From a virus: 64,000 nucleotides of DNA. The notes below the pieces were generated by a model that ran no database searches, was not told the DNA's origin, and saw nothing but the letters and a program-made list of their open reading frames with translations. Numbering within the stretch: the stretch's first letter is position 1; every line of letters begins with the position of its first letter. Where the stretch lies: positions 1 through 64,000 of IMG/VR virus record IMGVR_UViG_3300020473_002010; one strand, given 5' to 3'. Below are positions 34,291-43,935 of the stretch, piece by piece. Position numbers and translations under genes: made by a program.

Positions 34291-35116
34291 CTCAATCACG
34301 CCATGTTATAATGGGGGGAAATACCTCGAAGGATTTCTCAGTAATGTAACTTCGATGGTCAATATTGATGAAGTTGAGATCGTCTTGGACCACAATGCTC
34401 CGGAACAGTGGGAGATTGATCTAGTTAAGAAGTTTCAAAAAGAACATCCAGGTGTATTTGTGCACAATGTTAAAGAGCACGTGGACAATATCGCTAGATC
34501 TATGAACGACTGCTGGAGTATTGCTAACGGTCGATATGTCGCGATATGGAATATAGACGACCTTCGTGTGCCAAATTCACTTCAACTTCAAGGTGACTTC
34601 TTGGATTCTCATCCAACCCATGGAGTTGTTCACGGAAATTTTGTTATTGTTAATACTTTCGGCTCCGGAGCGGGAAGGCTTGTAGACCATTCGCAATATT
34701 GCACACCTCACCATGAATTAACGAGAGGAATGGTCACTGGTCCATTTCTGATGTGGAGAAAAGACCTCAAAGATAAGTGCGGTATGTTTGATGAGCAGCT
34801 TGTTTCGGGCGCCGATTTTGATCTATCCATCAGGCTAGCCGCAAATTCGAGGGTAGGTGCACTTAACGAAGTCCTGGGCGCGTATCTAGATGAAGGAAAA
34901 GGGGCAAGCACACGCCCAGATAATAAGCAGCCGCTAGAAAGAACAGTCATTGAGATGCGTTATGGTATTAACGACAAGATCGATCAAGCGTACATTGGTG
35001 AAGCAAAAGAAAAGTATAAAGTCCATGAGCTAAGGTGGTATGATGAAGTTAAGACACCTTCAGACTTGATTCCAGATTTTGAAAACTTTATTATGAAGAA
35101 TGGCACAAAATGGTAG
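34274..35116 (+). CDS. GT2 family glycosyltransferase
   Basis: A 280-residue GT-A transferase with ISSITPCYNGGKYLEGFLSN at the start, the IVLDHNAP segment instead of the usual VDDGSxD, and the metal-site WNIDDLRVPNSL at about 94-105. The C-terminal LVSGADFDLSIRLAANS corresponds to the ED acceptor region of GT2. It is a more divergent family member than its neighbours. It overlaps the next gene (a methyltransferase) by seven bases. Confidence 0.82.
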   Translation: MQKKISSITPCYNGGKYLEGFLSNVTSMVNIDEVEIVLDHNAPEQWEIDLVKKFQKEHPGVFVHNVKEHVDNIARSMNDCWSIANGRYVAIWNIDDLRVPNSLQLQGDFLDSHPTHGVVHGNFVIVNTFGSGAGRLVDHSQYCTPHHELTRGMVTGPFLMWRKDLKDKCGMFDEQLVSGADFDLSIRLAANSRVGALNEVLGAYLDEGKGASTRPDNKQPLERTVIEMRYGINDKIDQAYIGEAKEKYKVHELRWYDEVKTPSDLIPDFENFIMKNGTKW

Positions 35117-35829
35117 GCATTGGTAAGATATTAAGGGATGCGATTGAATTGACTAGGGCTACTCCGGTCATCCAGTGGAATGATCCAACATGGGCAACAA
35201 AAGTTAATTCAGACCCTGAGTTTTCCACGTATATGAACAATCATGTTATTGACGGTCCTGGTGGAGGTAAAAGGCGCCATGGTTATTTTGCACTGCTAAG
35301 TAACATAGTATCAAATCTACCAGCTAATACTTCTATATGTGAACTTGGTAATAGAGAGGGATTATCAACTCTTGCGATTTTAGATTCGATGAGCGATACT
35401 CATACACTTGTGACGATAGACGTTGTCGAAGACTTACGATTCTTGCCTTACGAAAGAGTGAACCAAATGATCGAGGATGGTTCTGTTTTTGTAGTCACCG
35501 GTAATTGTATTCACCCTAAGACGTTATCACTTGTAGGTGATAATCTTTCTGCATGGCCAACAAATAAGAATATTAGCTTATTATTTTGTGACACGATTCA
35601 TGTATACGAGCAAGTGCTAGCTGAATTTGAGGCATACGAAAAATTTCTGTGTGATGAAGCCATTATATTGGTTGACGATATCCAAGATGACTATACTCAT
35701 AAAGACAAGCAGATGCATCGAACGAAATATCGCTTTTTTGAAGAGTGGGAAGGCGAGAAATATGACTTAACAGAGCTCTGTCACGACCCATCCGGATTCG
35801 GCGCTTTTGTTTATAGGAGAAAAAAATGA
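35110..35829 (+). CDS. Class I SAM-dependent methyltransferase
   Basis: A 239-residue protein with a Rossmann methyltransferase core: SICELGNREGLSTLAILDSM as motif I, TIDVVED at the end of the second strand, LLFCDTIHVYEQVLAEFEAY and IILVDDIQDDYTHKD in the later strands. This resembles the Methyltransf_24/cephalosporin-hydroxylase-like group often found in glycan clusters. Target sugar unknown. It sits between two GT2 genes and overlaps both by a few bases. Confidence 0.72.
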   Translation: MVGIGKILRDAIELTRATPVIQWNDPTWATKVNSDPEFSTYMNNHVIDGPGGGKRRHGYFALLSNIVSNLPANTSICELGNREGLSTLAILDSMSDTHTLVTIDVVEDLRFLPYERVNQMIEDGSVFVVTGNCIHPKTLSLVGDNLSAWPTNKNISLLFCDTIHVYEQVLAEFEAYEKFLCDEAIILVDDIQDDYTHKDKQMHRTKYRFFEEWEGEKYDLTELCHDPSGFGAFVYRRKK

Positions 35830-36737
35830 AGATAGTCGGGATCTTACCCGTTAAGAACGAAGAGTGGATTTTGCCTACTTTTTTATCGAACGTGATGCCG
35901 ATAGTCGATGAGTTAATAGTCATTGATGACGGCTCGACAGACAATAGCAGGCAGATTTTAGAAGATGCTGGTGCTATTATCAAGGGATATGAAGACACTG
36001 AGAAACTTAAAGGTGGCTGGCCTTGCGGCTTAATACGAAGTAATTTATTCAAGTATGCTAGGGAAGCCGGCGGTACTCATTTTTTGTGTTTAGATGCCGA
36101 TGAGACTTTCACAACAAACTTTGTACCGATAGCTAGGGATGTGATATCTCAATTAAAGCCGGGACAGAAGCTTGCGATGCATTGGCTTGCGCTATGGCAA
36201 AGTTATAAACACTTCCGTCATGACAACACCGTGTGGAGTAATAATTACAAGGACTTTGTCGTGTGCGATGACCCGAGTCTGGACTATGAATATAACTACA
36301 TGGCTGAGGGTCGAACCCTGGGGTCTAATGAAGGTACATGGCTCCGGCTTCCAACCCAGCAAGGCGCAGTAATGCATTATCAATTTGCTGCGCTAAATAA
36401 TTTCTTGCTAAAACAGGCTTGGTGCCAGTGCGGAGAGCTAGTTCAGAAACCGGGTCATGCTGCTTCGATTCGTAACAAATACGCCATCACACTATTGACA
36501 AACAACGTCGGTATTGTTGAAATGCCGCCTGAGTGGTATGCCGGTGTACCGGTTCCTAATGTTCCAAATTTTGACCCTGACTGGAATGAGAAGTGGTTTA
36601 TGAGAAAAGATTTACTTCCTGGACTGATGAAGTATTTTGACGAAAACGGCGCAGAGTATTTTCGTGAGCTTGATATTTGGCATATACCACAGTTAAGGGA
36701 TCGTTATATTAAGGAAACAGGAAAGGAGCCAAGATGA
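35826..36737 (+). CDS. GT2 family glycosyltransferase
   Basis: A 303-residue GT-A transferase: KIVGILPVKNEEWILPTFLS, VIDDGSTDNSRQILEDAGA (an unusually canonical VDDGSTD motif), and the metal-site FLCLDADETFTTN at about 91-103. The C-terminal half, with LGSNEGTWLRLPTQQGAVMH, is not standard and may form the acceptor site. It overlaps the preceding and following methyltransferase genes by four bases each. Confidence 0.9.
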   Translation: MKIVGILPVKNEEWILPTFLSNVMPIVDELIVIDDGSTDNSRQILEDAGAIIKGYEDTEKLKGGWPCGLIRSNLFKYAREAGGTHFLCLDADETFTTNFVPIARDVISQLKPGQKLAMHWLALWQSYKHFRHDNTVWSNNYKDFVVCDDPSLDYEYNYMAEGRTLGSNEGTWLRLPTQQGAVMHYQFAALNNFLLKQAWCQCGELVQKPGHAASIRNKYAITLLTNNVGIVEMPPEWYAGVPVPNVPNFDPDWNEKWFMRKDLLPGLMKYFDENGAEYFRELDIWHIPQLRDRYIKETGKEPR

Positions 36738-37504
36738 GTGATATGTTCAAGCAGCTAAATATTGATGAGCTGTATACAGACTTATTTTTTAGAGACAACA
36801 TAGCAGATAGTTTGCCGATGGCAAAGTACTTGGCTCCTAAGATAGCAGAAACGCTAGACATAAAGAGCGTACTTGATGTCGGTTGCGCGACAGGCCACTG
36901 GCTCAAGTGCTTTAGTGACTTAGGCATAAGCATTCACGGTCTAGAAGGCTCTGTAAACACATTAGACCATTTACTAATTCCTCGAGAATCAGTCTCTATT
37001 TTTGACCTAAGGGACAAGTACACAACGAAGCATGACGTTGATCTTGTCTTGAGCATTGAGGTCGCTGAGCATATTGAACCATTTTTTGCTGGTAACTATG
37101 TCGATGTACTTACAATGCACGGTTCAAAGTATGTCGTTATGACCGCCGCACCCCCGGGTCAAGGAGGGACAGGACATGTCAACCTCCAACCAAAAGAATA
37201 CTGGGTGGAGAAGATGGGTTACAAAGGATATGAAAGAGATTCAGGGTTAGAAGACCAGATATATCAGTGGTGTAAAGAAGGTAGGGAAACCCAAGATGCT
37301 CCTCATGAGTTAAAGAGGTTAGCTGTTGCGGGAGACGGCTCTCGATGCGCTCCTGGTACGGTGAGATTTCCTGTTGCTAACTGGTTGAGTCATGATGATG
37401 CTATAAACGCTGATACGAGCAAGGTCGTTCAAGCTAGATTTGATAACGTATGGATTCCGTGGTGGTTCCCGCGCAATTTAATGTGTTTTGTTAAGCAGGA
37501 TTAG
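36734..37504 (+). CDS. Class I SAM-dependent methyltransferase
   Basis: A 256-residue methyltransferase: SVLDVGCATGHWLKCFSDLG (motif I, about 38-57), ISIHGLEGS at the second strand and VDLVLSIEVAEHIEPF as the later motif. The family is close to Methyltransf_11/23-type enzymes that modify small molecules or glycans. The C-terminal third, rich in Trp and charged residues, is not assigned. It starts four bases inside the previous gene and is followed by a GT4 gene. Confidence 0.85.
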   Translation: MSDMFKQLNIDELYTDLFFRDNIADSLPMAKYLAPKIAETLDIKSVLDVGCATGHWLKCFSDLGISIHGLEGSVNTLDHLLIPRESVSIFDLRDKYTTKHDVDLVLSIEVAEHIEPFFAGNYVDVLTMHGSKYVVMTAAPPGQGGTGHVNLQPKEYWVEKMGYKGYERDSGLEDQIYQWCKEGRETQDAPHELKRLAVAGDGSRCAPGTVRFPVANWLSHDDAINADTSKVVQARFDNVWIPWWFPRNLMCFVKQD

Positions 37505-37507
37505 ATC

Positions 37508-38599
37508 GTGAAAAAGATCGCTTTTATAAAGTTTGGTGGAATGTGTGCCGGAGGTACGGAAAAGCATCTCCAGACTTTGGCGGTTCATTTACCAAAAGAC
37601 AGGTTTGACGTTACTTATTTTTATTGCGATGCTGCACCGTACATTGGAAGCGATTTCAAGCATCTAGATACAGACCCATTCCGCTTGAAATATATGCAGG
37701 ATTCTGATGTCAATATTGTTAAGTTTGATGTTGGGTTTAAAGATGTGACCGTTCGTACACACGATTGGGTCGACACAAACTTGTGGGATGTCTTTAATGA
37801 AGGTGACTTCGACGTTATACAGACTGGCCGTTCAGGTCACCCAGAATATCCTTTTACGTTAATTAATACGACACCGATTGTTGACAGTATTCACCTGCCT
37901 GATATGGCTGAGAAAAAAAGCAACGTTGTGAAAGTCGTATTAGTTGCGGAAGAGCAACACCACCGCTGGAATAGAGCAGGTGGGGAGCCTGATAAAGCTG
38001 TTGTTATTCCACCTGCGATAGAAATGCCCGAGGTTAAAGGGGACTTAAGGGACGAACTTGGGATTCCGAAAAACACTGTGGTATATGGAATGCATCAACG
38101 AGCAGATGACGGCATCTTCTCACAGGCCTTAATGCCGTGCTGGCAAGGGTCTAAGGCTTCAAAAGAAAATACCTGCCTGCTTGTTTTAGGCGGCTCTAGA
38201 CATTATCAAGAGCATGCAAAGCAGCTTGGTCTAGACAACGTTTTGTTTTTATCTCCGACCGGAGATGTCAATAGGGTTCATCAATTCTTAAACACAATAG
38301 ACGTGTATACGCACGCCAGAAAAGATGGGGAGCAGTGCTCTAGCTCCATTATAGAAGCACTTTACCATGGGATACCTGTGATTGGTCATACCGCACCCTC
38401 GATGGGACATAGGGATCAAATAAGAGATGCTGGATACATCTGTTCGACATTCCAGGAGTACGCCGATGCCATTGATGAGCTCTATAATGAAGACAACAGA
38501 AAAAAGTTGTCAAAAATCGCAATAAAAAGATACGAGGATACTTTTTCGCTACAATCTGTTGTAGATTCTTATGTAAACATATATGATTCTATAGATTAG
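37508..38599 (+). CDS. GT4 family glycosyltransferase
   Basis: A 363-residue GT-B transferase: start KKIAFIKFGGMCAGGTEKHL with the GG(T/A)E phosphate-loop type motif, VIPPAIEMPE at the domain border, LLVLGGSRHYQEHAKQLGL, VLFLSPTGDVNRVHQFLNTI and the catalytic-region SSSIIEALYHGIPVIGH containing the EX7E-like Glu. Starts with GTG at 37508. Retaining mechanism expected for GT4. Sugar donor unknown. Confidence 0.88.
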   Translation: MKKIAFIKFGGMCAGGTEKHLQTLAVHLPKDRFDVTYFYCDAAPYIGSDFKHLDTDPFRLKYMQDSDVNIVKFDVGFKDVTVRTHDWVDTNLWDVFNEGDFDVIQTGRSGHPEYPFTLINTTPIVDSIHLPDMAEKKSNVVKVVLVAEEQHHRWNRAGGEPDKAVVIPPAIEMPEVKGDLRDELGIPKNTVVYGMHQRADDGIFSQALMPCWQGSKASKENTCLLVLGGSRHYQEHAKQLGLDNVLFLSPTGDVNRVHQFLNTIDVYTHARKDGEQCSSSIIEALYHGIPVIGHTAPSMGHRDQIRDAGYICSTFQEYADAIDELYNEDNRKKLSKIAIKRYEDTFSLQSVVDSYVNIYDSID

Positions 38600-38607
38600 T
38601 GTGATAT

Positions 38608-39552
38608 ATGATTGTAGCGAAGTGCCCATTAAGAATTGGCTTGGTCGGTGGATCATCAGACCTGCAGGCCTATATTGACACCCACGGTATCGGCGCAGTA
38701 GTTAATTTCAGTGTTAATCTCTACACATACGCTACTTTGTCTAAAGATGTACGAGGCTTCAACGCCATAGAAAATCGTTACATCGTTGGTTATTCTCAAC
38801 GCGAAGAAGTGGGCTCTATAAATGAAATTAAAAACGATGTGGTGAGAGAGGCGTTTAACCATTTTGGAACGCCACCTTGCACTACAACACTAACGACTGA
38901 TGTATATTCTTCTGGTTCCGGATTGGCGTCATCATCTTCTTATATGATTTCAATAATTGCAGCGATTAGAGAGCTTCAAGGTTTACCAGCTACGCAATAT
39001 AGGATTTGTCATGAAGCCTTAGAGCTTGAGAGAATTTTCAACCCGCTGTTGGGATGGCAAGATACTTTTGGGTGCGGACTACCCGGTCTGAAACACCTCG
39101 AATTTAGTAATATAGGACCGCCAAAGCTAGAAAATCTTAATACTGGGATATTCGATAATCTAGAAATATATTTGCACCCAACCGGTGTTAGCAGGTCTTC
39201 GACAAAAGTTCTAAAGACGATAAAGGTACCTCCAACAACTGAGTTGATTGATTTGGTAAATGAGATGACGATGGCAATTCGTAATAAGGACATTTCTTTG
39301 TTTTCTAGAATAATGAAAGACGGTTGGGAAATGAAAAAGTCTTCATCAAAGATGATCCTCAAGAACAACAAAGTGAAATTAATCGATGATGAGTTAACAT
39401 CATCTAACAGCGTTTTGTGTCATAAGCTTTGTGGCGCTGGTAATGGTGGGTTCTTTTTATTCTTTAAACACAGGGATAAACCCATGAAAATCCCTCCAGA
39501 GGCGATTAAAGTTAATGTAGACTATGACGGTGTTAGAGTTGTTCGTTTATGA
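38608..39552 (+). CDS. GHMP kinase, HddA-like (heptose-7-phosphate kinase)
   Basis: A 314-residue GHMP sugar kinase. The N-terminal AKCPLRIGLVGGSSDLQAYI, the ATP loop YSSGSGLASSSSYM at about 100-113, and the C-terminal LCGAGNGGFFLFF match the family. The order and length are like D-glycero-alpha-D-manno-heptose-7-phosphate kinase (HddA), which works with GmhA to make GDP-heptose, although fucokinase and other sugar kinases share the fold. Presence of a GmhA-like gene in the same island supports the HddA reading. ATG 38608 is nine bases downstream of the GT4 stop. Confidence 0.78.
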   Translation: MIVAKCPLRIGLVGGSSDLQAYIDTHGIGAVVNFSVNLYTYATLSKDVRGFNAIENRYIVGYSQREEVGSINEIKNDVVREAFNHFGTPPCTTTLTTDVYSSGSGLASSSSYMISIIAAIRELQGLPATQYRICHEALELERIFNPLLGWQDTFGCGLPGLKHLEFSNIGPPKLENLNTGIFDNLEIYLHPTGVSRSSTKVLKTIKVPPTTELIDLVNEMTMAIRNKDISLFSRIMKDGWEMKKSSSKMILKNNKVKLIDDELTSSNSVLCHKLCGAGNGGFFLFFKHRDKPMKIPPEAIKVNVDYDGVRVVRL

Positions 39553-39588
39553 CGTACTTTAATTTTATAGAATAATACGGGAGATGCT

Positions 39589-40491
39589 GTGAGATCACTA
39601 GTTACGGGCGGTGCGGGCTTCATTGGAAGTCATGTTGTAGATGAGCTACTTTCGCTAGGGCATGAAGTTGTTGTTGTGGATGATGAGAGTGGCCAAGCAT
39701 CCGACGTTTTTCATTGGAATGATTCATGCGTAAATTATCGTGAGAACGTAATTGATGTGGGAAAAATGAATAGCATTTTTAAGAATCACAACTTTGATTA
39801 CGTTTTTCACCTTGCTGCGAAAACAAAAATTGTACCAGCAATGGAAAATCCCCCACCTACTCTATGGGAAAATTATACTGGCCTCCTAAACATTCTTGAG
39901 CTTTCAAGAAAGTATAACATAAAGCGAGTGATATTCTCTTCTTCCTCTTCTGTGTACGGTGACCAAGAAATACCGTATAGCGAAGATAGAAAACCTGACT
40001 GTCTAAATCCGTACGCACTCAGTAAGTTACATGGCGAGTCTCTTTGTGAACATTATTCTAGGGTTTTCGGCCTTGACACCGTTTGTCTAAGATACTTTAA
40101 TGTCTTTGGCGAAAGGATGCCAGAGAGAGGCCAGTACGCCCCCGTAATCGCCATATTTCTTAGACAATTAAGAAATAAAGAGCCATTGACAATCGTTGGC
40201 GACGGACACCAAAAAAGAGATTTTGTTTACGTTAAAGATGTTGCGAAAGCCAACGCTAACGCTGCGTTTCGGTCTGATAGATTTGATGCCAAGGTGTACA
40301 ATGTCGGTCATGGATCGATGGTCAGTGTAATGGAGATTGCAAACCTTATTTCTAGTGAACATGTACACTTACCGGAACGTCCTGGCGATGCACGAAATAC
40401 GATGGCTGATACATCTCTTGTTTGCGAAGCATTAAATTGGAGACCAACAATTGACGCAGCGTCATGGGTAAAGGAGCTTTTATCAAAATGA
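39589..40491 (+). CDS. NAD-dependent epimerase/dehydratase (extended SDR)
   Basis: A 300-residue UDP-sugar epimerase type enzyme: GGAGFIGSHVVDELL for NAD binding, FSSSSSVYGDQEIPYSED for the active-site region, and the catalytic YALSK, as well as CLRYFNVFGERMPERG. It resembles GalE/WbpP-type 4-epimerases, which convert UDP-glucose or UDP-GlcNAc. The exact substrate is unclear. The start is GTG 39589 preceded by CGGGAGATG. It overlaps the next gene by four bases. Confidence 0.88.
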   Translation: MRSLVTGGAGFIGSHVVDELLSLGHEVVVVDDESGQASDVFHWNDSCVNYRENVIDVGKMNSIFKNHNFDYVFHLAAKTKIVPAMENPPPTLWENYTGLLNILELSRKYNIKRVIFSSSSSVYGDQEIPYSEDRKPDCLNPYALSKLHGESLCEHYSRVFGLDTVCLRYFNVFGERMPERGQYAPVIAIFLRQLRNKEPLTIVGDGHQKRDFVYVKDVAKANANAAFRSDRFDAKVYNVGHGSMVSVMEIANLISSEHVHLPERPGDARNTMADTSLVCEALNWRPTIDAASWVKELLSK

Positions 40492-41330
40492 GGCATCTTG
40501 TTCTTGGTTCAGCAGGTCAGATTGGGGCCCCTTTGTGCGATTTCATAAGGGCACAAGGGGATGAGGTTGATACTTTTGATATAGTAGATTCAGAAGGAGA
40601 AGACCTAAGAGTCTATAACAACGGCTTTTTGGAAGAAGCCGTATCGAAGGCTGACTTTATTTATTTTCTTGCTTATGATGTTGGGGGCTCTCGGTATCTT
40701 GAGCAGAACCAGGACAAGAGCTGGTTCATGATGAATAACCTTCAGTTAATGACAAATACGTTTAACTGCATTGAGCGGCATTCAAAGCCATTCCTTTTTG
40801 CTTCAAGTCAAATGGCCGACATGAAGCACTCAACTTATGGCGGTTTGAAATTTATTGGTGAACGACTTACAATTTCAATGGGCGGAACGATCACCCGATT
40901 TTGGAATGTATATGGTCCTGAAAGAGATTTACAAAAAGCACACGTGATAACAGACTTCGCTTTGAAGGCCCAACAAGAAGGTAAGATAGAGATGCTTACA
41001 AACGGAGAGGAGACCAGACAATTTTTGCACGCTGAAGACTGCTCAAGGGCGCTGTACATGATAAGTAAAGACCCATCACGCTTTGCAAGTCAGTCTTTGG
41101 ATGTGACAAATTTTGAGTGGACGAGTATAAGAGAGATAGCAAGCATTGTTTCTTCAATATGCGGAAATGTTCCTGTCATCCCTGGTACCAAGGAGGATAC
41201 AGTGCAAAAGCTTGTTGATGTTCCTCCAGACGAATATATCCTGCAATATTGGAAGCCAAAATTAACATTAGAAGAAGGGATACGAGACGTAATTGCTTCT
41301 ATTGAGGAAATACATGGAAAAGTATTATGA
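40488..41330 (+). CDS. NAD-dependent epimerase/reductase-like SDR protein
   Basis: A 280-residue protein of the extended SDR fold. LVLGSAGQIGAPLCDFI is the nucleotide-binding loop, LFASSQMADMKHSTYGGLKF contains the YxxxK pair, and RFWNVYGPERDL resembles the substrate-binding loop. It differs from the preceding epimerase and may be a dTDP/GDP-sugar epimerase or reductase. I use ATG 40488, with AAGGAG 12 bases upstream and an ATGA overlap with the previous stop, rather than an earlier in-frame ATG inside the neighbouring gene. Confidence 0.78.
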   Translation: MRHLVLGSAGQIGAPLCDFIRAQGDEVDTFDIVDSEGEDLRVYNNGFLEEAVSKADFIYFLAYDVGGSRYLEQNQDKSWFMMNNLQLMTNTFNCIERHSKPFLFASSQMADMKHSTYGGLKFIGERLTISMGGTITRFWNVYGPERDLQKAHVITDFALKAQQEGKIEMLTNGEETRQFLHAEDCSRALYMISKDPSRFASQSLDVTNFEWTSIREIASIVSSICGNVPVIPGTKEDTVQKLVDVPPDEYILQYWKPKLTLEEGIRDVIASIEEIHGKVL

Positions 41331-41973
41331 TTATGATATAGAAAAGTACAAGTTCGTCTCGTTATTTCAAGGTCTTTTCGGAAGAAAAGATCTGGATAAT
41401 CTTCATTTAGACTTAGACAAGCAATATGAGTTTTTCAGCGAGCCTGGGTCCGATTCAGACACAAAGTTTCATAGAGTTTTTTATGATAAGATGCGTTCAG
41501 GTTGGCCAGAATTTTTAGATTCTTATAGGGCTTTTATAAAAGACTTTGTAGCGCCTATCGTAGGTGCCAATGATAAGTTAATATATCAAAAATGGCCATC
41601 ATTTCGTGTTCATTTACCAGACAACGTCGCAGTGGGCGGCTGGCACAAGGATGGTGATTACAATCATCCGTCTGGTGAAATGAATTTTATTCTTGCGCTA
41701 ACGCGCATGTTCGAAAGTAACACGACGATAGCTGAAAGCAGGCCAGGAAAAATGGACTTTAGGCAGTTCGAGCTTGATCCGGGTCAGGTTGTACAATTTA
41801 ACGGGAATCAATGTATACACGGAAATCTTCCAAATAGAACTGGAGTTACACGGGTAAGCTTCGACTTTAGGGTGATGCTCCCTGAGCACTATAATTCTTC
41901 TCACCAATTAAAGTCGTTAAGCAAGGGCAACAAGTTTTTGATTGGTCATTATTACGAGGTTATGGAAATATGA
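41314..41973 (+). CDS. Putative 2OG-Fe(II) oxygenase-like protein
   Basis: A 219-residue protein with the double-stranded beta-helix pattern of 2-oxoglutarate/Fe(II) oxygenases: the HxD motif in VGGWHKDGDYNHPSG (His about 110, Asp about 112), the distal His in CIHGNLPN and the 2OG-binding-type Arg in GVTRVSFDFRV. This resembles StrF/StrG-like proteins or phytanoyl-CoA dioxygenase-like enzymes. It could hydroxylate or epimerise a sugar. I start at ATG 41314, inside the end of the previous gene (17-base overlap), preceded by TTGAGGAAAT. Confidence 0.7.
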   Translation: MEKYYDYDIEKYKFVSLFQGLFGRKDLDNLHLDLDKQYEFFSEPGSDSDTKFHRVFYDKMRSGWPEFLDSYRAFIKDFVAPIVGANDKLIYQKWPSFRVHLPDNVAVGGWHKDGDYNHPSGEMNFILALTRMFESNTTIAESRPGKMDFRQFELDPGQVVQFNGNQCIHGNLPNRTGVTRVSFDFRVMLPEHYNSSHQLKSLSKGNKFLIGHYYEVMEI

Positions 41974-42899
41974 GGGTATTGATTACAGGCGGAACGGGAA
42001 TGGTAGGTTCCGGGTTTCAAGATATAAAGACAGACCATGAGATTATTCTTATGAGCTCTGCTCACCATGATTTACGCTCTTGGCATGATACACAGGTGAT
42101 GATGATGAATTACACACCAGAAGCAGTGATTCACCTTGCAGCTCGTGTTGGTGGTGTAAAGGGCAACACTGATTTTGTTGCTGACTTTTTTGCTGATAAT
42201 ATCAGGATGAACACAAACGTTTTGCAAGCTTCGAAAAAATTTGGTATAAGCAAAGTTGTATCTCTTTTGTCTACTTGTGTCTATCCAGATGAAGTAAACT
42301 ATCCACTAACTGAAGACCAGATTCATAATGGTGCACCTCATACTAGCAACTTTGGCTATGCGTACTCAAAGAGGATGCTAGATGTACAATCTAGGGCTCT
42401 TCGGCAGCAATATGGGTGTAACTTCATCTGCGCTGTGCCAAACAACCTGTATGGACCCCATGATAATTTTGATTTAGAAAATGGGCATGTCATTCCTGCA
42501 ATAATCAGGAAAGTTTGGGAAGCGAAAAAGTCAGGAGACACCCCCACTTTCTGGAGTGATGGATCAGCTCTTAGGGAGTTCACCTACGCTCCGGATCTCT
42601 CGAAGATTTTGTTGTATTTGCTAGACGAGTACAATGATCCGGATCCTGTTAATATTGGTATAACAGAGGAAAGAAGTATTGCGTCTGTAGTTGAGCTTGT
42701 TTGCCAAAATTTAGGGTATGATGGTCCTGTTTTTTGGGATAAGTCAAAGCCAGCCGGTCAATTTAGGAAGCCAAGCAGTAATGATAAGCTTGTGTCAACT
42801 GGGTGGAATCGATCTCAATATACTACATTTGAAAATGGACTAGAAAAGACATGCAAATGGTTCATCGAGAATTATCCCAACGTAAGAGGAATGGAATGA
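41970..42899 (+). CDS. fcl: GDP-L-fucose synthase (GDP-4-keto-6-deoxymannose epimerase/reductase)
   Basis: A 309-residue bifunctional 3,5-epimerase/4-reductase. It has the NADPH loop [11 protein letters not shown], the active-site [33 protein letters not shown] with the YxxxK pair, and [20 protein letters not shown]. Compared by memory, segments such as [17 protein letters not shown] match animal GFUS/TSTA3 more closely than E. coli Fcl. It overlaps the oxygenase gene by four bases and its stop overlaps the start of gmd, the enzyme that supplies its substrate. Confidence 0.93.
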   Translation: MRVLITGGTGMVGSGFQDIKTDHEIILMSSAHHDLRSWHDTQVMMMNYTPEAVIHLAARVGGVKGNTDFVADFFADNIRMNTNVLQASKKFGISKVVSLLSTCVYPDEVNYPLTEDQIHNGAPHTSNFGYAYSKRMLDVQSRALRQQYGCNFICAVPNNLYGPHDNFDLENGHVIPAIIRKVWEAKKSGDTPTFWSDGSALREFTYAPDLSKILLYLLDEYNDPDPVNIGITEERSIASVVELVCQNLGYDGPVFWDKSKPAGQFRKPSSNDKLVSTGWNRSQYTTFENGLEKTCKWFIENYPNVRGME

Positions 42900-43933
42900 A
42901 AACTGCTTTAGTGACAGGAATAACTGGTCAAGATGGGTCGTATCTCGCTGAATTGCTGTTAAGCAAAGGATATCGTGTTGTTGGGCTTAAGAGAAGAACA
43001 AGCCTGATCTCCACAGATCGCTTAGACCACATCTATAACAATCCCATGTTTTGTCTTGAATACTATTCTTTGCATGACCCGTCTACCCTTTATAGGCTAC
43101 TTGAGCAGTATGAGCCAGAAGAGTTTTATAACCTGGCAGCGCAATCCCATGTTCGCGTTTCCTTTGATGTACCGATAGAAACAGTGGATACTATAGCCAT
43201 GGGTACGCTAAGGATTCTTGAAGCTGTTCGTTTTGTCAATAAAGACATAAGAGTTTATCAAGCATCCTCCTCAGAGATGTACGGCGATAACCCCAACTAC
43301 CCTCAAGATGAAAATACAATTTTGATGCCTGCTAGTCCTTATGCTTGTGCCAAAGTATTTGCTCATAACCTGTGCAGAAATTATCGTGAGTCTTATGACA
43401 TGCATATTTCAAGCGGAATTTTGTTCAATCATGAATCTCCTCGTCGGGGCGAAACGTTTGTTACACGAAAAATTACTCTCGCTGCTGCAAGGATAAAGCT
43501 TGGATTGCAAGAAAAGCTATTTCTGGGTAATCTTTCCGCAAAGAGAGACTGGGGATTTGCAGGTGACTATGTAGAGGCGATGTGGTTAATGCTTCAGCAA
43601 GAAAAACCAGACGATTATGTTATAGCGACTGGCGAAACCCATTCTGTTCAAGAGTGGCTAGAAGAAGTATTTTCGACAGCCGGTCTTCCAATCGATGAAA
43701 ATGTAAAAATAGATGAACGGTTATTTCGTCCGCACGAAGTACCAGTGCTCTTAGGAGACCCTACAAAAGCAAAAGAAAAACTTGGGTGGGAGCCCAAGAC
43801 AAAGTTCTCAGATCTTGCTGGTTTAATGCACGCATCAGATTTTAAGATAGCGACAAATGAGCTTCAGCTAGCAGGCAGGACTCCAGAGCCAGAAGCGTGG
43901 ATCCCTGGACAGAAAATGAAGTTTAAGGGATAG
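42896..43933 (+). CDS. gmd: GDP-mannose 4,6-dehydratase
   Basis: A 345-residue enzyme making GDP-4-keto-6-deoxy-D-mannose from GDP-mannose. Family features: [17 protein letters not shown] at the N-terminus, [22 protein letters not shown], the active-site [10 protein letters not shown] and [11 protein letters not shown] (YxxxK), then [17 protein letters not shown]. The next step in GDP-fucose synthesis is encoded immediately upstream. ATG 42896 overlaps the fcl stop (four bases), preceded by AAGAGGAA. Length normal. Confidence 0.95.
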   Translation: MKTALVTGITGQDGSYLAELLLSKGYRVVGLKRRTSLISTDRLDHIYNNPMFCLEYYSLHDPSTLYRLLEQYEPEEFYNLAAQSHVRVSFDVPIETVDTIAMGTLRILEAVRFVNKDIRVYQASSSEMYGDNPNYPQDENTILMPASPYACAKVFAHNLCRNYRESYDMHISSGILFNHESPRRGETFVTRKITLAAARIKLGLQEKLFLGNLSAKRDWGFAGDYVEAMWLMLQQEKPDDYVIATGETHSVQEWLEEVFSTAGLPIDENVKIDERLFRPHEVPVLLGDPTKAKEKLGWEPKTKFSDLAGLMHASDFKIATNELQLAGRTPEPEAWIPGQKMKFKG

Positions 43934-43935
43934 AC

